Shown: positions 48,501 through 61,309, counted from the stretch's first letter. The stretch is DNA of 64,000 nt from Chlamydomonas sphaeroides (GCA_001662425.1 BDDC01000244.1:1244-65243), one strand, 5' to 3'. The notes: generated by a model not told the origin, from the sequence alone. Translations and numbers: made by a program.

Positions 48501-49366
48501 GCCCGGCGGCCCGGCCCCTGGTGCCTCACGACCCTGACCAAGGACCCCGGCTTCGTGTGCCCCTGCGCCCAGGCCGCGTGCGCAGAGCTCTTTGCGGCCA
48601 TCGCCGGGCTGTCAGCCCCTGGCAGGTGGGGACCAGAGAGGGGCACCAGAGGCACCAAGGGGTCAAGGGGTCAAGGGAGCTACGAGCAGCCTGCATGCTG
48701 TGGGCCCAGGTCCTTGTCGTCCCTTGACCCGCTCGCTTTGCTGGCTTCCTCCCTGCGCCGCCCGCCCCTCCGCAGCCGGCTGTTCTTTGACTTCATGTCG
48801 GCGGATGCGCTGGAGGGGCGCGGCCACTTCCCCGGCTTCAAGACCACGCGCAAGGTGCGCCGCCGCCGGGCCAGCCAGTCCAGCTCCCTTGCGCCCCTTC
48901 CCCTCCTCCTCTTCACATCGCTTTCCCCTCCTCTCCCCTCCCCATCCCTCCCCCCAGTCGGTGGCCAACAAGGGCGAGCCCTTCCTGTCCGGCCTACCGC
49001 CCAACCGGGAGGCGGTGGCGGCCTTCCTGGCGCCCGCGGGGCTGCAGCTGGGCGAGTACATGACGCCCAAGGTGAGGGGCCGGGGAGGATGGAGGAGGGG
49101 ACAGGGAGCCTGGGAAGGGAGAGAGGGCTGGGCGCGGCGAGGCGCGGCGCAGGTGGCATAGGCGGCGGTGTGGGCCGTTGGCGCCAGGAGGAGGGGCTGC
49201 CGCCTCCCACGCGTGACCTCACGCGCCCTCCCTCCCCACCCTCCATCTCACCTCCGCCGCTCCCTGCCAGGACATGGTGGGCCGCCACCTGCCGCACCTC
49301 ACGTGGGACAACCGCCGCACGCCCATCGCCTCCTTCTACTACTACGCATCGGCCGTCAAGCAGTAG
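45538..49366 (+). CDS. SAM-dependent methyltransferase, LCMT/TIGR00027-like
   Basis: Twelve exons: 45538-46020, 46467-46526, 46809-46889, 47144-47169, 47333-47420, 47758-47829, 48042-48110, 48250-48381, 48573-48625, 48776-48854, 48958-49071, 49271-49366 (TAG); phases agree, 450 aa. The C-terminal about 310 residues match the leucine-carboxyl-methyltransferase-like family: RTKWFDEAVKAALDDGIKQ, motif I VVVVAAGYDTRAYRL, acidic FLEVDLPS after it, then FVAADLS, TLFTVEGLVYYLP, LFFDFMSADAL. These are the SAM-binding residues of the family; the substrate is unknown. The first about 135 residues are an Ala/Pro/Glu-rich disordered extension after MATTAPEPELAEVPPTTAA, not an obvious transit peptide. The start at 45538 was taken as the first ATG after a frame with no ECM or enzyme similarity; the downstream Met at about residue 148 (SSKMGLLYHATKG) lies just before the conserved part. 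Confidence 0.88.
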
Positions 49367-50239
49367 CGGCGGGGCCGGGGAGCGGGCGAGGACGAGGGGC
49401 GCTGACGAGGGAGGGCGTCTCCTGCGCTGGCGAGGGGTGCGAGGCGAGGGGAAGGGGACTGGGGCACAGGACGCCGGCAGTCGGGCAAGAGGGCTGGAGC
49501 GCACGGGCGCTTGAGTGGGCGGAGGGGGCAAAGCGTTCGAATGCACGCGAGGAGGGGGGGGCTTGAATGGTGCTCGCCCTGGCTGGAGCAGGCGGGGCGG
49601 GGCCGCGTGTGCTGGGCTCCCGTGTGGAGCATGCGGAGTGGTTGCTTGTGGCCAGGTTAGGCCTGCCCGGGTTGTTGCGTGGCCGATTCCTTTGGACTTC
49701 GTGAGCAGCAGGTCTCCTGCGTTAGGACACCTCACTGGCGGAACCCGGTTGATGCATCTCTGGCATTTGGTGGGCCATTGATACGACTGTGAGCCCACAT
49801 AGCTGTGGGCCAGGAGGGGGAGGTCCGGATTTTCGGTTGGGTTGCTACTCGCAAGCTGTGCCTTGCAGCACCTGTCCTCATGTCTGTGGACCAACACGCG
49901 AATGAATGGCAGCAACGCAACTCCTTACAGCATCACCACACCACCGCATGGCGCACACAGCGTCGTAAGAAAGTTTCTCAACCTCCGTGGCCCACAGCCC
50001 CATAGCAGCAGCCTAGCCGCGGCGCATGCACACCCACCATCGCCGCGCATCGCTGCCACTATTCCCGCAGCGTCCACCCACCAACTCCCACCGCCGCGGC
50101 CATCCATCCTGCATTCCACCACCCGCAATCCGGTGTCACCGCCCAACCTCACTGGGCGCCCCCTACACGCCCCCTTCGCGTCTCACTGCCCATCACCACA
50201 AGGGCACCCCCTCCCGTCTCATTGCCCCAGCCCAGGCGC
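49367..50239. other. Convergent 3' ends, no gene seen
   Basis: 3'UTRs of the plus-strand methyltransferase and the minus-strand low-complexity gene meet here. A minus-strand TGTAA is at 49925-49929. Nothing else is supported. Confidence 0.5.
49925..49929 (-). terminator. Candidate poly(A) signal for the low-complexity gene
   Basis: TTACA on the plus strand, TGTAA on the minus strand, about 310 bp past the stop codon at 50240-50242. Confidence 0.5.
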
Positions 50240-51393
50240 CTATTGCTGCGGCGCGTCGCTGGCGTCGCGGCCGCCGCCCTCCTCGCCGCCGCCCGCCTTG
50301 AGCCCCGCCATGCCCTTGGTCACCGCCGCCATCGCGCCCCTGACCAGCCCCACCAGCCCGCTGCTGCCGCCGCCCGAGCGCTGCTGACCCGACCCGGCCC
50401 CGGCCTCGGCCTCGCCCTCAACGCCCAGCGGCTCCGAGCCCGCGCCCAGCTGCTCGGCAGCCCGCGACGCAGAGCCGGTGCTGCCGCGGTCGCTGACGGG
50501 GGTGAAGCCGGCCTGGTCGCCCGAGGTGGCGGCGCTGGAGGCGGGCGTGGGCGCGCCGCCGGCGGCGGGGGTGTCGGGGGAGCCGGTGCCCTCGCGCGCG
50601 GCGGCCTCGGCCTCGGCACCGGCGATGGCGGCGGCGGTGGCGGACAGCGGCGAGTCGTTGGCGGCGGTCGCGGCGGTGGCGGTCTCGTCGGTTGCCGAGA
50701 GCCTGCGGGGATGGGCAAGGTAATGGCAGATGGTAGTGGACACCTGGGGAGGAAGCTCGCGTGTAGGGCGGGCCGTAAGGATGGGTCGGGTTGTGGGCTG
50801 CGAGGATCGCAGGTTGAGCGAGGCTGGGCGGCACGCGCCGCGGCGCCAGCCTAGCAGCAGGCAGCACGGCAGCGGCGCGAGCAGCGGCCGGTGAAGCAGA
50901 GCGCCGCGGGAGTCGCGGACTTGAGCCCGGGCAGGTGAGGGGGTCGCGGCGCGGGTTTCGGCAGCGCAGCAGCGCCTAAGCTGGCGGCCCTGGCATGCAC
51001 GCCGCACCTGCTGCCGCCCTGGCCGGAGCCCAGCTCCTCGGCGCGGCCCGGCTGCTCCACGCCCGGCACGCCCATCATGCCCGCCACGTCCGCGCTCAGC
51101 ACCTCGCCCGCGCGCAGCTCTGCATCGCACGGGGGCGGCCGGCAGCAGCACAGCAGCGCGCGAGCGCGTCAGCGCGGCGGCAATGGCCGAGGGGCGGCGA
51201 GCGCGGGGGTGCGCGCGGATGACCATGGGTCGGCGCGGCACAGTCAGCAGCCGGCAGCGCGAGACGGCGCCTCACCGGACGAGTCGGCGCCGGCGGCTGC
51301 GTTGGTGGAGGTGGCAATGTTGTCGGCGGCGGGCGTCTCGCTGCCGAGCACGGCGTAGGGGTTGGGCTGCTCGGGCACGAAGGGCGCGGCCAT
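50240..51393 (-). CDS. Low-complexity Ala/Gly/Ser-rich protein, not recognised
   Basis: Three exons: 51393-51276, 51119-51008, 50702-50240 (TAG); phases agree, 230 aa. It begins MAAPFVPEQPNPYAVLGSET, then ELRAGEVLSADVAGMMGVPG, followed by a long Ala/Thr/Gly/Ser tract with little hydrophobic core and a short amphipathic stretch SSGLVGLVRGAMAAVTKGMA near the end. No domain, signal peptide or transmembrane helix is evident. Probably a largely disordered protein; the function is unknown. The 5'UTR just upstream contains a CAG run (51423-51440). Confidence 0.6.
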
Positions 51394-52376
51394 GGTTGCT
51401 GCGAGGAGCTGGTGGCGGTGTTGCTGCTGCTGCTGCTGCTGTTGGTGGGTATGAGAGAGGTAGGATGCTGGTTGCTGTAGCTAAGCCGGCGCGCACATTG
51501 CTTAGGGCCGAAAGCGGTCGCGGCCCGTGCATCATCGGCCGCCGTACACCCATGACAATGTGGGCACGCAGGCCACATCACGGCCAGCACTGCCCTGACC
51601 ATCCTCGGGGCGCTAATGCACGGGAATGGGGCTCGACTGAGCTCGACTGGGCTCGACTGGTGCTCACGTCCCGCACGGCCCCACCGCCTGACAGCAGGCC
51701 CCACCTTGCGCCTAGCGCAGCGCGCATCCTGCATGTTCCACGCCAATGCCGTGACCCATGACTCTCCTCTGCCTCCCCTGCACCCTGGCGACCTTGGCAG
51801 TCGGCATTGCCCCGCACGGGCTCCCTCTTCGTCGGCACACGCCGCAACCGGCTTAGGTGTCCAGCAGTGGGCCGTTTCGCAGTCTGCTGAACCTGCGGCG
51901 CCGCGACGACGGCGGTTGGGCTTGGTCGTGGCTGTTGTGACCTGTGTCGAGCCTTCATTCATATGCCGCTATACGTGTGGAGCCTGTGTGACATACCAGC
52001 ACACAGTGTACTATGCAGCGTCGGGATCACAAGCTCACAACTCTGTCTGCTTGTACTCCTGCCCATGCCCGCGCTCCGAGTTGGGGCGCCGATGCGCTGC
52101 CTCACGGGGACCGCCAACCTGCACACTTGCGCAAACCCTAGCACTTTGCGACCATGTCCTCGCTCTTCAAGTGACGAAAGTGTCGAATGTGACGGAGCGG
52201 ACAGCGAGCGGTGTGAGATTTGTGTCTCAATGGAGCGGTTAGGGGCGTTGGCCGGGTCGGGTACGTCAGGGTACGTGCGGGGCAGTGCCTGATACGCGCC
52301 GACTTTCTTCGCGTGTCCACCTACCTGTACCAGAATAAGCATACCATCTTTGACGGCCATGCGGCGCTGATGCGAT
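51394..52376. promoter_or_regulatory. Divergent upstream region
   Basis: About 1 kb between the minus-strand gene starting at 51393 and the plus-strand gene starting at 52377. No exon was supported. An open plus-strand frame at 52220-52411 overlaps the start of the next gene in another frame and has no splice partner. Confidence 0.4.
51423..51440 (-). repeat. CAG/CTG microsatellite in the 5' leader
   Basis: Six CTG units flanked by TTG on the plus strand, 30 bp upstream of the ATG at 51393 on the minus strand, so probably in the 5'UTR of the low-complexity gene. Confidence 0.85.
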
Positions 52377-55300
52377 ATGCACGTTGTGGAATGCCTCGTC
52401 CAGCTTGTTGAGCACGCACTGCAGTATGAGCCCACGCCCATCTCAGCAGTCTTTGGAGCTGTACTGCTTTCAGTCGGTACGCACCCCTCCTTGAAAGCAA
52501 CTTGCAGTCAATGTCACCGACAACCCGCTCGCGCACGCAGGCGCTGGACCAGGCACCTCCAGAAGCGCAGTTGCCGATGCTCTGTCGGAGTCTGCTGCGG
52601 TCGGCATCCTACGCCAGTTCGCGTGCATACCCCAGGTACCCAAACGCGCGACCCGAGCCCGCTTGCGGCCCCTGCGCGCCCCCAAGGCCCCAAGCTCACG
52701 GCCTGGGCTTCACAACCCCCGGCAGAATGTGCGGCCAGAGGCGATCCTCGAGGAGCTGGCCACATGGCTGACCGCTGCGTCCAGCGATGAGCGCGGCGGC
52801 GCTGGTGCTGGTGCAGGCGGCTGGCCGACTGGGGCGATGGGCTTCGGCCTCAGCCGCGTTGTGCCGCTGGATGCGCTGGTGGGTTGCCGGTCACGGCTGC
52901 GCCGGTCAACACCCGGGCCAGGTTTTACTATCAGTCCTCTCGTACGCCAACCGTGGGCGGCCAGCCAGCAAAGCTGCAGCCTGGTGTGATGGCGGCAACT
53001 ATGCCGCATCATTCCTAGCCAGACGGTGGAAGCCGTGCCATCTCGCCGGCCCGGGTGCGGCCCCTCCCCACCCGGGTGCTGCCTGGCGCGGTCCTCTGCC
53101 GTTCCTCCCTTGCATCTCCCCAAGCTGTACCCCCTGCCTCCCCAGGTTGCCTTCGTCGCGGTGGTGGGCAGCGGCACGCTGGAGGAGCGCGCGAACGCCG
53201 CGTTCTGGACGCTGGACAGGCGAGCAGCCCGTGTCTCACGTCGCGTGGCGGTTTCGGAGGGGGATTCAGAGAAGGACCACACAGCAGCTTGACACCGGTA
53301 CCATGGACCAGCTTGCCGTCTGTGGCACATGCGGCGGAAAGTGCAAACCGGGTTGAGAAGGGGATCGAAAGCGGCCTCCCGCTCCCGCGCTCCAAAGCCC
53401 GGACCGGCCGGGCGCCCTCTCCCACACACGCAGGGACGGCTGCGGCTACCTCACCCTGCCCCAGCTGCAGCGCCTGACCACACTGCTCATCGCCGTGGGC
53501 GCCGCCGGCCGCCTGGTGCTGGGCCTGCAGCCGCTGCCGCCCGAGTCCCAGCCGCCCTCTGCGCGCCGCCGCACCGACAGCATGGGCCGCCGGCCCGACG
53601 CGGCCGCACCCGATGGCGCCGGCAGCTTCACCGCCGGCGACGCGCCGGCCAGCACCCGTGCCGGCCGCGGCGGCGAGGGCCGGGCGCTGCTGGACGCAGC
53701 GCTCGCGAGGGCCTTTGCGGAGCACCGGCTGCCTCTGGGCCCTGGCCACGGCGGGGCGCACGTGAGGATCACAGGTGAGGGAAAGGACAGAGGGCCAGGG
53801 GAATGATGGGAAGGCGCCGGGGCACATGGACACGAATCCCCGATTGCCCTGGCCTGGCGCCGCACCGTCGGGCTCCATGCGCCGGGAGCTGTCGCGGGCC
53901 TTACCACCCGCCCCTTGCCAGGTCCCAGGCCGTTCCATGCGCTCCGTATCCCCGCACGCCGGCCCTGCCCGGCGCACCCCACAGCTCCTGCTGACGCCTT
54001 GCGCCCCCGGCGCCGCCCGTGCTGGCCGGCCCTGCACCGCCCGCAGCCGACCGCCTGGCGCTGGTGCTGCAGGCCGCTGCGGCGCACGTCACCATGGCCG
54101 TAGTGCAGCACGCCACGCTGGGCGGCGCAGCAGCAGGCCCGGCAGCGGCCTCGCTCAACAGTGGTGCCGCGCCGGCGCCACCCCACGCCGGCCACACCCA
54201 CGGCCACGGCGTGCGCGTGGGCGGGCCGCACGGCAGCCACGGCCCCCTCGCCACGGCGCACCACCCCTCGCTCTCTCACTCGCGCTCGCACTCGCACAGC
54301 TCGCACCAGCACCTGGCGGGGCAGCAGGCGCAGTCGCTCGCGCAGCCGTCTCAGCACGCGCTGGCGGGGGCGCGCTCCTCGCGCCAGCCGGGCATGGCGC
54401 GGGACAGCCCGCAGGCCGCGGCCCTCATGGCGGCCAGCAGGGCGGCCTCGCGGGAGCTGCCGCCGCCCTCGGCCCTGATGCGCGGCAGCCTGGCCGACGG
54501 CGCCGGCGCCGGCGTGGAGTGGGCCTCCTCCGCCAGCGCGCTGTTCCAGGGGGGCGGCGGAGCAGGGGGAGGGCTAAGCGCAATGCCCAGTGAGGGCGGC
54601 CGCAGCGGGGGCGGCGGCGGCATGCTGCGTGGAGGCGCAGCTAGCGCGGCCCTGCAGGTGCGGTTTGGGAGGCTATGCGACGTGCGTGCCTGTGGCGTTT
54701 GCGTCGGGAGCCTGTGTGGTGCTAGGGGCGCAGCCGCAGGGGCATATGTTGCCCTCGTGGCATCCATGGCATCCGTGCCTACCGGCACTGGCCGCTCCCA
54801 CCCGACCGCCCACCATCAGACCGACAGCCTGACGTCTAGCGCCACCGGCATGGGGCCGCACGGCACCCCGTCGTACCACACGCTGTCGTACAACCGAGAG
54901 GTGTCGAACGAGCTGTCCGTGCGTGGTGGCACCGGCATGACGCCGGCCGGGGCCGCCGCCGGGTCCCTCACGCCACACGCCAGCGCGTCGCCGCAGGTTC
55001 CCGCAGGGGGCGTGCGGGGCTCGGTCTCTGCGGGAGGCATTCCCCAGGAGCAGGACCGAGCGCAGCAGCCGGGCGGCCGTCTGGCGGCCCTGAGCCGGTT
55101 CGGCGTGTGGGCGGTCACCGCGACCATCGGTGGTGCGGGGACGTGGCTGGGGTTCGGCCGGCGGCAGACGGAGTCGTCCGACCCAAACGGCGGTGGGCCG
55201 GCGGTGGAGGCGGCGGATGTGGGTCAGGGCGTGGCTGTCAGTGTGCGAGGAGCGTCCATCTCGCTGGAGGGCATGCCCGTCCTGACGGCGGCGGCGGCGG

Positions 55301-58300
55301 CAGCGGCGGCGTGGCCGCCAGAGCCCGGCTCCGAGCTGGCGTCGCCGTCACGACTGAGCAGGTGGGCAGGCAGGCAGGCACGGGGAGCTGCGTACGGCTT
55401 GCGGACACGCCGCCGGAATCGCTGACTCGATTGTGAGTCTCACGCCGCCCTAGCAATCATGTCCAGCCCCGGCCCTGCAATGTCGCTGCGCGCAGGCTGG
55501 GCGGCCCTTTGTCCTCCTCCGGACCGCTGCCGCCCGCTGGGCCAGGCGCCGTTGGCCGGCCACACGCGGCCTCTTCGGCGGCGCAGGGTCCCGCCTACAC
55601 GCTCGGACGCGTCAGCGAGAACCCCGGCGGTGACGCCAGCAACAGCGCCGGCGGCGACGCCGCTGCCGTCGCCGCCGCCATCACCTCCCCAGCCCTGACG
55701 CCCCGCTCCGTCGTCGCTCCGACGGCCACCGCCAACGACTCCCCCAGCTCCGTCTCGTCTGCCCGGCCGATACCGGGGGCCTCTGCGCTGGGCCCCGGCG
55801 ACGCCGGCGGCCGGTCGGGGCCGGGGGCGCGTAGTGGCGCCGCTGGGCCCGGCGAGGCCGACGCAGAGGCCGCTGTGGAAGGCGCCATGGGCTCGGCGTC
55901 AGCATTGATGAGCTCGGGCGTCTTTTCGGTCTTTGGCCGCGGGGCCACGGCGAACCTGGACGGAGGCGGGCCCGGCGCCATCGTCACAGATGGCGGCGGC
56001 GGGCCCGGCACCAGCAGCAGCCGCTCAGGGCTGTTTGCGCGCTGGCGGCGGCCTTCGGCGGCGCCAGGCAGCGGCGCGGCGCCGCAGCCGGGCGCGCGGG
56101 GAGCGACAAGTGAGGCTATGCGCGTGCAGGAGCCATCTGTGTGTACGTGCGGATGCGCGGGTAGCTGTAGCGCTGCGTCATCGGAGCTCGGCTGTGTTGC
56201 ACCAACGATAAGCCGGGCCTTGCTGGGTACTCCCCTGGTCCCCCTCCTGTTGAGCACCCTTCCATGTGGGTGGCAGTGCCCTGCCCTGCCCATCACGTAC
56301 CTCTGGCGTGCCCTGATCCCTCCCGACCACGCCCCCGCCGCTCCGCCGCCCAACCCTACCCAGCCGACGGCACCGGCGCCAGCCCCTCGCGCTCCACGCC
56401 CGGAGGGCCGATCATGCCTCCGCCGCCCACGAGCCAGGGCACCCCTGCCAGCGCCGGCGGAGGCCTTTCGCGCTTCATGGGCGCGGGCAGCCGGCCGCCA
56501 TCCAACGCCTTGGTGCCGGGCTGGCCCCCTGGCGCCGGCGGCAGCGGCGGCCGGGTGGACGACGGCGGCGGCGCCATTGTGTCGGTGGAGCTCATGCGCA
56601 TGCGAGGCCCCGGCGGCGCCGAGGAGGGGTGCGTGCCAGCGAGCCCCTCTCTAGGGCTGGGCTTGCCTCCAGGGAACACCCGTGCCGCTGCCAGCGACCT
56701 CAGGCCCAGAGCTCGCGATGCTTTCCTTGTGTGCGCGTGCTTTCCTTCCGCCACGCCTGCCCACGTGCCACAAGCATATGGCCTTGGCGGCTCTGGCGCG
56801 CGACACGCCTGCCGCGTGTCGGGCCCCAGAGAATTTCCGTTGCGTGGCCCCTGTGTGCGCAGGATGCTGCCGTCACAGCCGCCGGCCTCGGCCTCCACGC
56901 GCCGCGCCTCGCTCCTCGCCACCCTCGTGAGCGGCCTCGGCGGCGGCGGGGCCGCTGGCGGCGGCGGCGGCGGCGGCGGCGGCAATAGCGGCGCCGCCAC
57001 GCCGCCCGACAGGTCGGTCCGCAACGGCACCCGCGGCCTGGCGGCCGCGTCAGCCGGCGGGCAGGCGCTCTTCCCCGGTGACGGCGCCTCCGGTGCCGGC
57101 GGCGCGCAGCCGCAGGACTCCGTGGCGCCGTCGCCCGACGGCCGCCAGCACAGCTCTTTCGCGCACGCGCCCCACTCCCTTGAGGAGGCCGTCACTCGGG
57201 CGGAGGTGGCAGCCAAGGCCGAGGCCCTCGCCGCCGCCAGCCGCGGCGCCGCCGCAGCGACCACGTCCGGCGGCGCCGGAGGCGGTGCCGGCGGCGGCCG
57301 CGAAGCGGCCGCAGCCGCCGCAGCCGGCGGTGGCGGCGCCGGAGGCGCCGCCAGTGGCGGTGCCGGCGGCGGCGTGCTGCCTCCGCTGCAGCGCACCATC
57401 CGCAGCAGCGTGCAGCAGGCGGGCGTCAAGCTGTTCCTGCACTGCGGCGTCTGCCTGCTGTCCATCATCGCGCTGCTGCTGGCGGACGCGGCGCTGGTGG
57501 CGTGGGTCTACCTGGACCGCCGCCAGCGGTGCGGCCGGGACGGGCTGCAGGCCGCGGGATTGCGGCACCCTCCGCGGCTGCTGGGGATGCGGGCCCCCTT
57601 ACCTGCCCTGCGCCCTTGCCCTTCCCTCCCTCCCACCCTCCCTGTCCCTCCCGCCGCACCCGCAGCCTGTCCACCAGCCTCGTCATCGTGGCCGCCACCA
57701 ACGCCGGCCTGGTGCTGTCCGTGCTGCTCATCACCATAGTGCGCTCCGTCATGGCCGCACGGGCCGCGGCGCAGGAGGCGCAGGCCGCCGCCGCGCGCGC
57801 CGCCGAGGGCGCCAACGGCGGCGGCGGCGGGGGCGGCGGCGGCGGCATCATAGAGTTCGTGCTGAGCAACTTCGTGACGCCGGCGCTGCGGACCGTGGGC
57901 GTCGGCGGCAGGTGCGCGGTGCAGCCCTCGGGTGTGCTGCGGGCGCGGGGGACGGGGTGGTGGCAGCCGCGCGATGCTTGCGACAGGGTTGCACGTGCCT
58001 CGCTTGCTCGATGCGCGGCTTTTGGACGGTACGGCGCGGGGTTGGGGCAGCGTGAAGACGGCGACAGCTGTACCCGCCCCCCGACGTGTGGTGTGTGCGG
58101 CCTGCCGCCCGCCTGCAGGCACGGCGAAGGCCAGCACGGCGACGGTCAGCACGGCCAGGACGGCGGCGGCGGCGGCGACAGCGGCGGCTGGGGCTCCCGG
58201 CTGCGGGTGCTGTGGACCACCATTGGCCGAGTGAGCGGGCGGCGGAGCGGCTGTGTCGCAGGGGCGTGGCGAGGGCACTGCAGCGCAGCACCCGCCCCCA

Positions 58301-58871
58301 GCTCCTGCCGCGCTGTGTGGGACCAGCTGGCATGTCGGCCCCGTTCCCCCCGTCCTCCGCGGCCGTGCAGGTGGCGGGCTTCGATGCTGCCATGCAGCCG
58401 TACAACGTCCACGGCCCCGGCGGCGGCGCCAGCGGCATCGCCCGCGACTCGGTCGCTGGTGGCACCGCCGCCAGCGCCGACGGCCGCCTGTCTGCGCCGC
58501 CGGGCGACCACGGCCTTCGTGGGGGCAACAGCTTTCTGCGTGGCCGCGTCGACGTGGAAGCTGGTGGCGGTGGCGGCCTCGGCGGCGGCGGCGGCGCAGG
58601 CAGCAGGATCAGTCGTGACGGAGGCGGCATGGGCGGCGGGCCGGCGGCCGGCGGCATGGGGCGTGGCATGGAGGGCGGAGGTGGCGGCGGCATGGGATCT
58701 GCCGGGGGAGGCGGCGGCGCAGGGGCGGCGGGCGAGGGGCCGCGCGCTGTGGCTGCCCCTGTCGGCGGCGGCGGCGGTGCGGCCGCGCGGCAGCGCACTC
58801 GGGGCACATCCGTGGCGTACGGCACCATCCCTACCATGCGTCGCCTGGAGCAGGCCTATCCGTCCATGTGA
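52377..58871 (+). CDS. Large membrane protein with EF-hand-like motif and C-terminal TM hairpin
   Basis: Thirteen exons: 52377-52476, 52541-52635, 52726-52878, 53146-53219, 53434-53774, 54047-54657, 54820-55361, 55496-56109, 56364-56628, 56863-57528, 57666-57911, 58119-58230, 58371-58871 (TGA); phases agree, 1439 aa. The N-terminal 180 residues look folded and helical (MHVVECLVQLVEHALQYEPT; ALSESAAVGILRQFACIPQ; AILEELATWLTAASS; GSGTLEERANAAFWTLDRD). They contain an EF-hand-like loop DRDGCGYLTLPQ (about 140-151) with Gln at the final liganding position. Residues about 190-1115 are disordered, Ala/Gly/Ser/Pro/His-rich. Two hydrophobic helices follow (LFLHCGVCLLSIIALLLADA; LVIVAATNAGLVLSVLLITI), then a Gly-rich tail ending RRLEQAYPSM. 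The intron after 53219 is GC-AG, supported because it completes the EF loop. The intron 54658-54819 stays open in frame and could be retained. The upstream stop at 52368 supports the ATG. Function unknown. Confidence 0.72.
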
Positions 58872-59773
58872 GGACTGGCGCGAGGTTGTGGCGGCACGCG
58901 GAGCGCTCGCGGCCATCGGTGGCGGGAGAGACTGTGAGGACAATGCGGAACAAGCTCGGCCAGGCGGGAGCAGGGACGTGTCCCACAGCCCAGGCCTGAT
59001 CCACGCGGTTGCAGGGAGCCATGCGCCCATGCCCCTTGTCTGTCGATGTCTCTCCCATCATTCCTGGCCCGTTGAGCAGCTGCTCAGCTTCCAGTCATGC
59101 TCGCCGTCCGTACAAGCTGTACAGCGCAGCACATAGCATGATCCGACAGACTCGCAGTGGACTTCTAGCAGCTCTTCCGTATCTCGACATACTGCACGCT
59201 GAGGTGGATGTAGGTTAAGAAAAGAAGCCGAGCGAGGCCCGACGCAAAATGGCTCAATGGGCCAGGTTGCCGCGGATAGTGGACTCCACGCCACTTCCGC
59301 GTGCCCATCGTCAAGAGGTGCGTGAAAAGGTCGCTCGCGACGCGGGAAATCGATACAGGGAGCTCATGTTGTCCCAGACGTTGTCCTCGGAGGTTGGCGA
59401 CGCATGCAAAATGAAGCCGTCTCTTTGCATCCGGATACATCAATCTACAGCTTCGCGAGCGCAGAGCGTGAAGCGAGTCGGCTTGCGCAGCAAATGGCGC
59501 GCTACCGCAACTGACCGCTTAGCAAAAGCAGCAGCCGACTCACGCGCCCCAACAAGCTCTTGGAGCCAGTGGCCTTCTCCAGCGTGTACGATGCCACACA
59601 GTGGCTGTCCTCGAAACCCTCGCTCCACCCGCCGCTGGCCTGTGCCACCCATGCTGGCCGCACGCCTCCCCCGCCCCGACCGCCTGTCGTGACATAGCGT
59701 AGCCGTGTCACAATACCGTCCGTGAGGCGCAGAGAGTGACGGGTGTTCGTGTGTGTTTCGCCCCCGACTGCAG
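58872..59773. other. 3'UTR and unresolved 5' part of the next gene
   Basis: Contains the 3'UTR of the EF-hand protein. Upstream exons of the SMCHD1-like gene should lie here, but none could be joined in phase to the acceptor at 59773. A frame near 59550-59690 (reading NKLLEPVAFSSVYDAT) looks protein-like but has no consistent donor. Confidence 0.4.
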
Positions 59774-61231
59774 GTGGAAAAGCTGCCGTTGATAGTCAAT
59801 TTGATGGAGCTGATTGACAACGGCATCGATGCCACCATCGGGCGGCCCTGTGAGCACTATCCAATGTGCAGTGCGTGCTGCTGCCAAAAGAAAGTGACAT
59901 CGGGACCTCTCGCTTCGTCGGCCTCGCCCACACCCTTCGCTTCCCCAACCCTAAACATGTTACACCCCAACCACCCTCCCCTCGCAGCCAGCGCAGACCC
60001 ATCCATCCATCCTTTGGTCCCTCTCTCCCACCGCAGGCCCCACCATCAGGGTAATCATCGACGCCAACGAGAGTCTGCTGGAGGGCGAGGGACCCGGCGA
60101 GGACGGCGGTGGCGCCCCGTCAGCCTCCGCTTCTGGGCTGTTGGACGACAACCCGGGCGTCATCACGGTGGAAGACAACGGCCGCGGCATGGATCAGCAC
60201 CAGATGGAGAGGTACCAAAAAACCTCCTACACCACCTCCCATGTGCCCGAGATGCCGCGAGGTGCGGCAGCGCAAGGCCCCTAAGGCCCCCACACGCCCG
60301 GAGGCGCCGCGAACCCCAGGACCGAACACCCCCGCGGCAGGGGAGGTCGTGCGGGTACTGCGGTGCCCAGCCGGGGGCCCAGCCCCGGCAGCGCTGGCCG
60401 CGGGGTGCCCTTGCCTCCGCCCAGGGGCTGTGCCGTCCGCGCGCGCGCCTCGTCCGCATCTCCTGTAGCGGCCCTCCGGCGTCGGCTGCGGCCCGGTTGG
60501 CCGGCCCTGCTCGACCTGGTTTGCTGATCCGGCTCCGGGCGGGGCGCCTCCCATCAGCGGCCGACCCCGCCTCACTCGTGCCCCTGGTGCGCCACCAGCG
60601 GGGCCTGCTTGCGCGCCGCGCCGTACAGCGCCCGCTGCCGCATGCTGCCGTGCCCCACGGCCCCCCACAGACGAGCAGCCGGGCGTGCTGCCGCTGTGCC
60701 ACTTCATCAACCCCCAGCTCAACCGCTTCGGCCGCGGCTCCATGTCGTGTGTGGCGTTCGGCGACCTGGTCCAGGTGGAGACCTACCAGGTGAGCGGGCT
60801 GGCGGTTAAGACGGTTGACGGTTGGGAGGTGGCGGTCGGCCGGTGGTCGCGGGGACATCACATGCTGCTGAGCGTTGGCCTGCTGCGCCGAGTGGGCGCC
60901 GACGGGCGCCGGGCGCCTACCCACTGCTCCCGCCCGCCTCCTCCTCGCCCCCTCACTCGACATGCTCGCTCCCGCGCAGCCCACGTCACCGATCCAGGCG
61001 GACGGCTTCCGGCACGAGTACATGTCTCGGGTGCGTTCGTACCGTACGTAGTCCTCGTGTTGTTTCGCAGCTGAAAGATTACATCTGGTGTGCGACCCTC
61101 GATGCAAGGCCAGGCCGAGCGCATGGGCAAGGCGCGGCTGGGGCTGCGGCGGGCAGCGGCTGGGGGCGTCTTGAGGGCTGTGCTCGTGCTCGTGCTCGTG
61201 CTCGTGCCCGTGCTCGTGCCCGTGCTCGTGC

Positions 61232-61309
<78 letters not shown>

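Noticed and set aside
61071..61087. Small exon starting LKDYI after a CAG
   Set aside because: It leaves phase 2 against a phase-0 acceptor at 61573. Skipping it gives a clean phase-0 join, so the CAG is probably a decoy.
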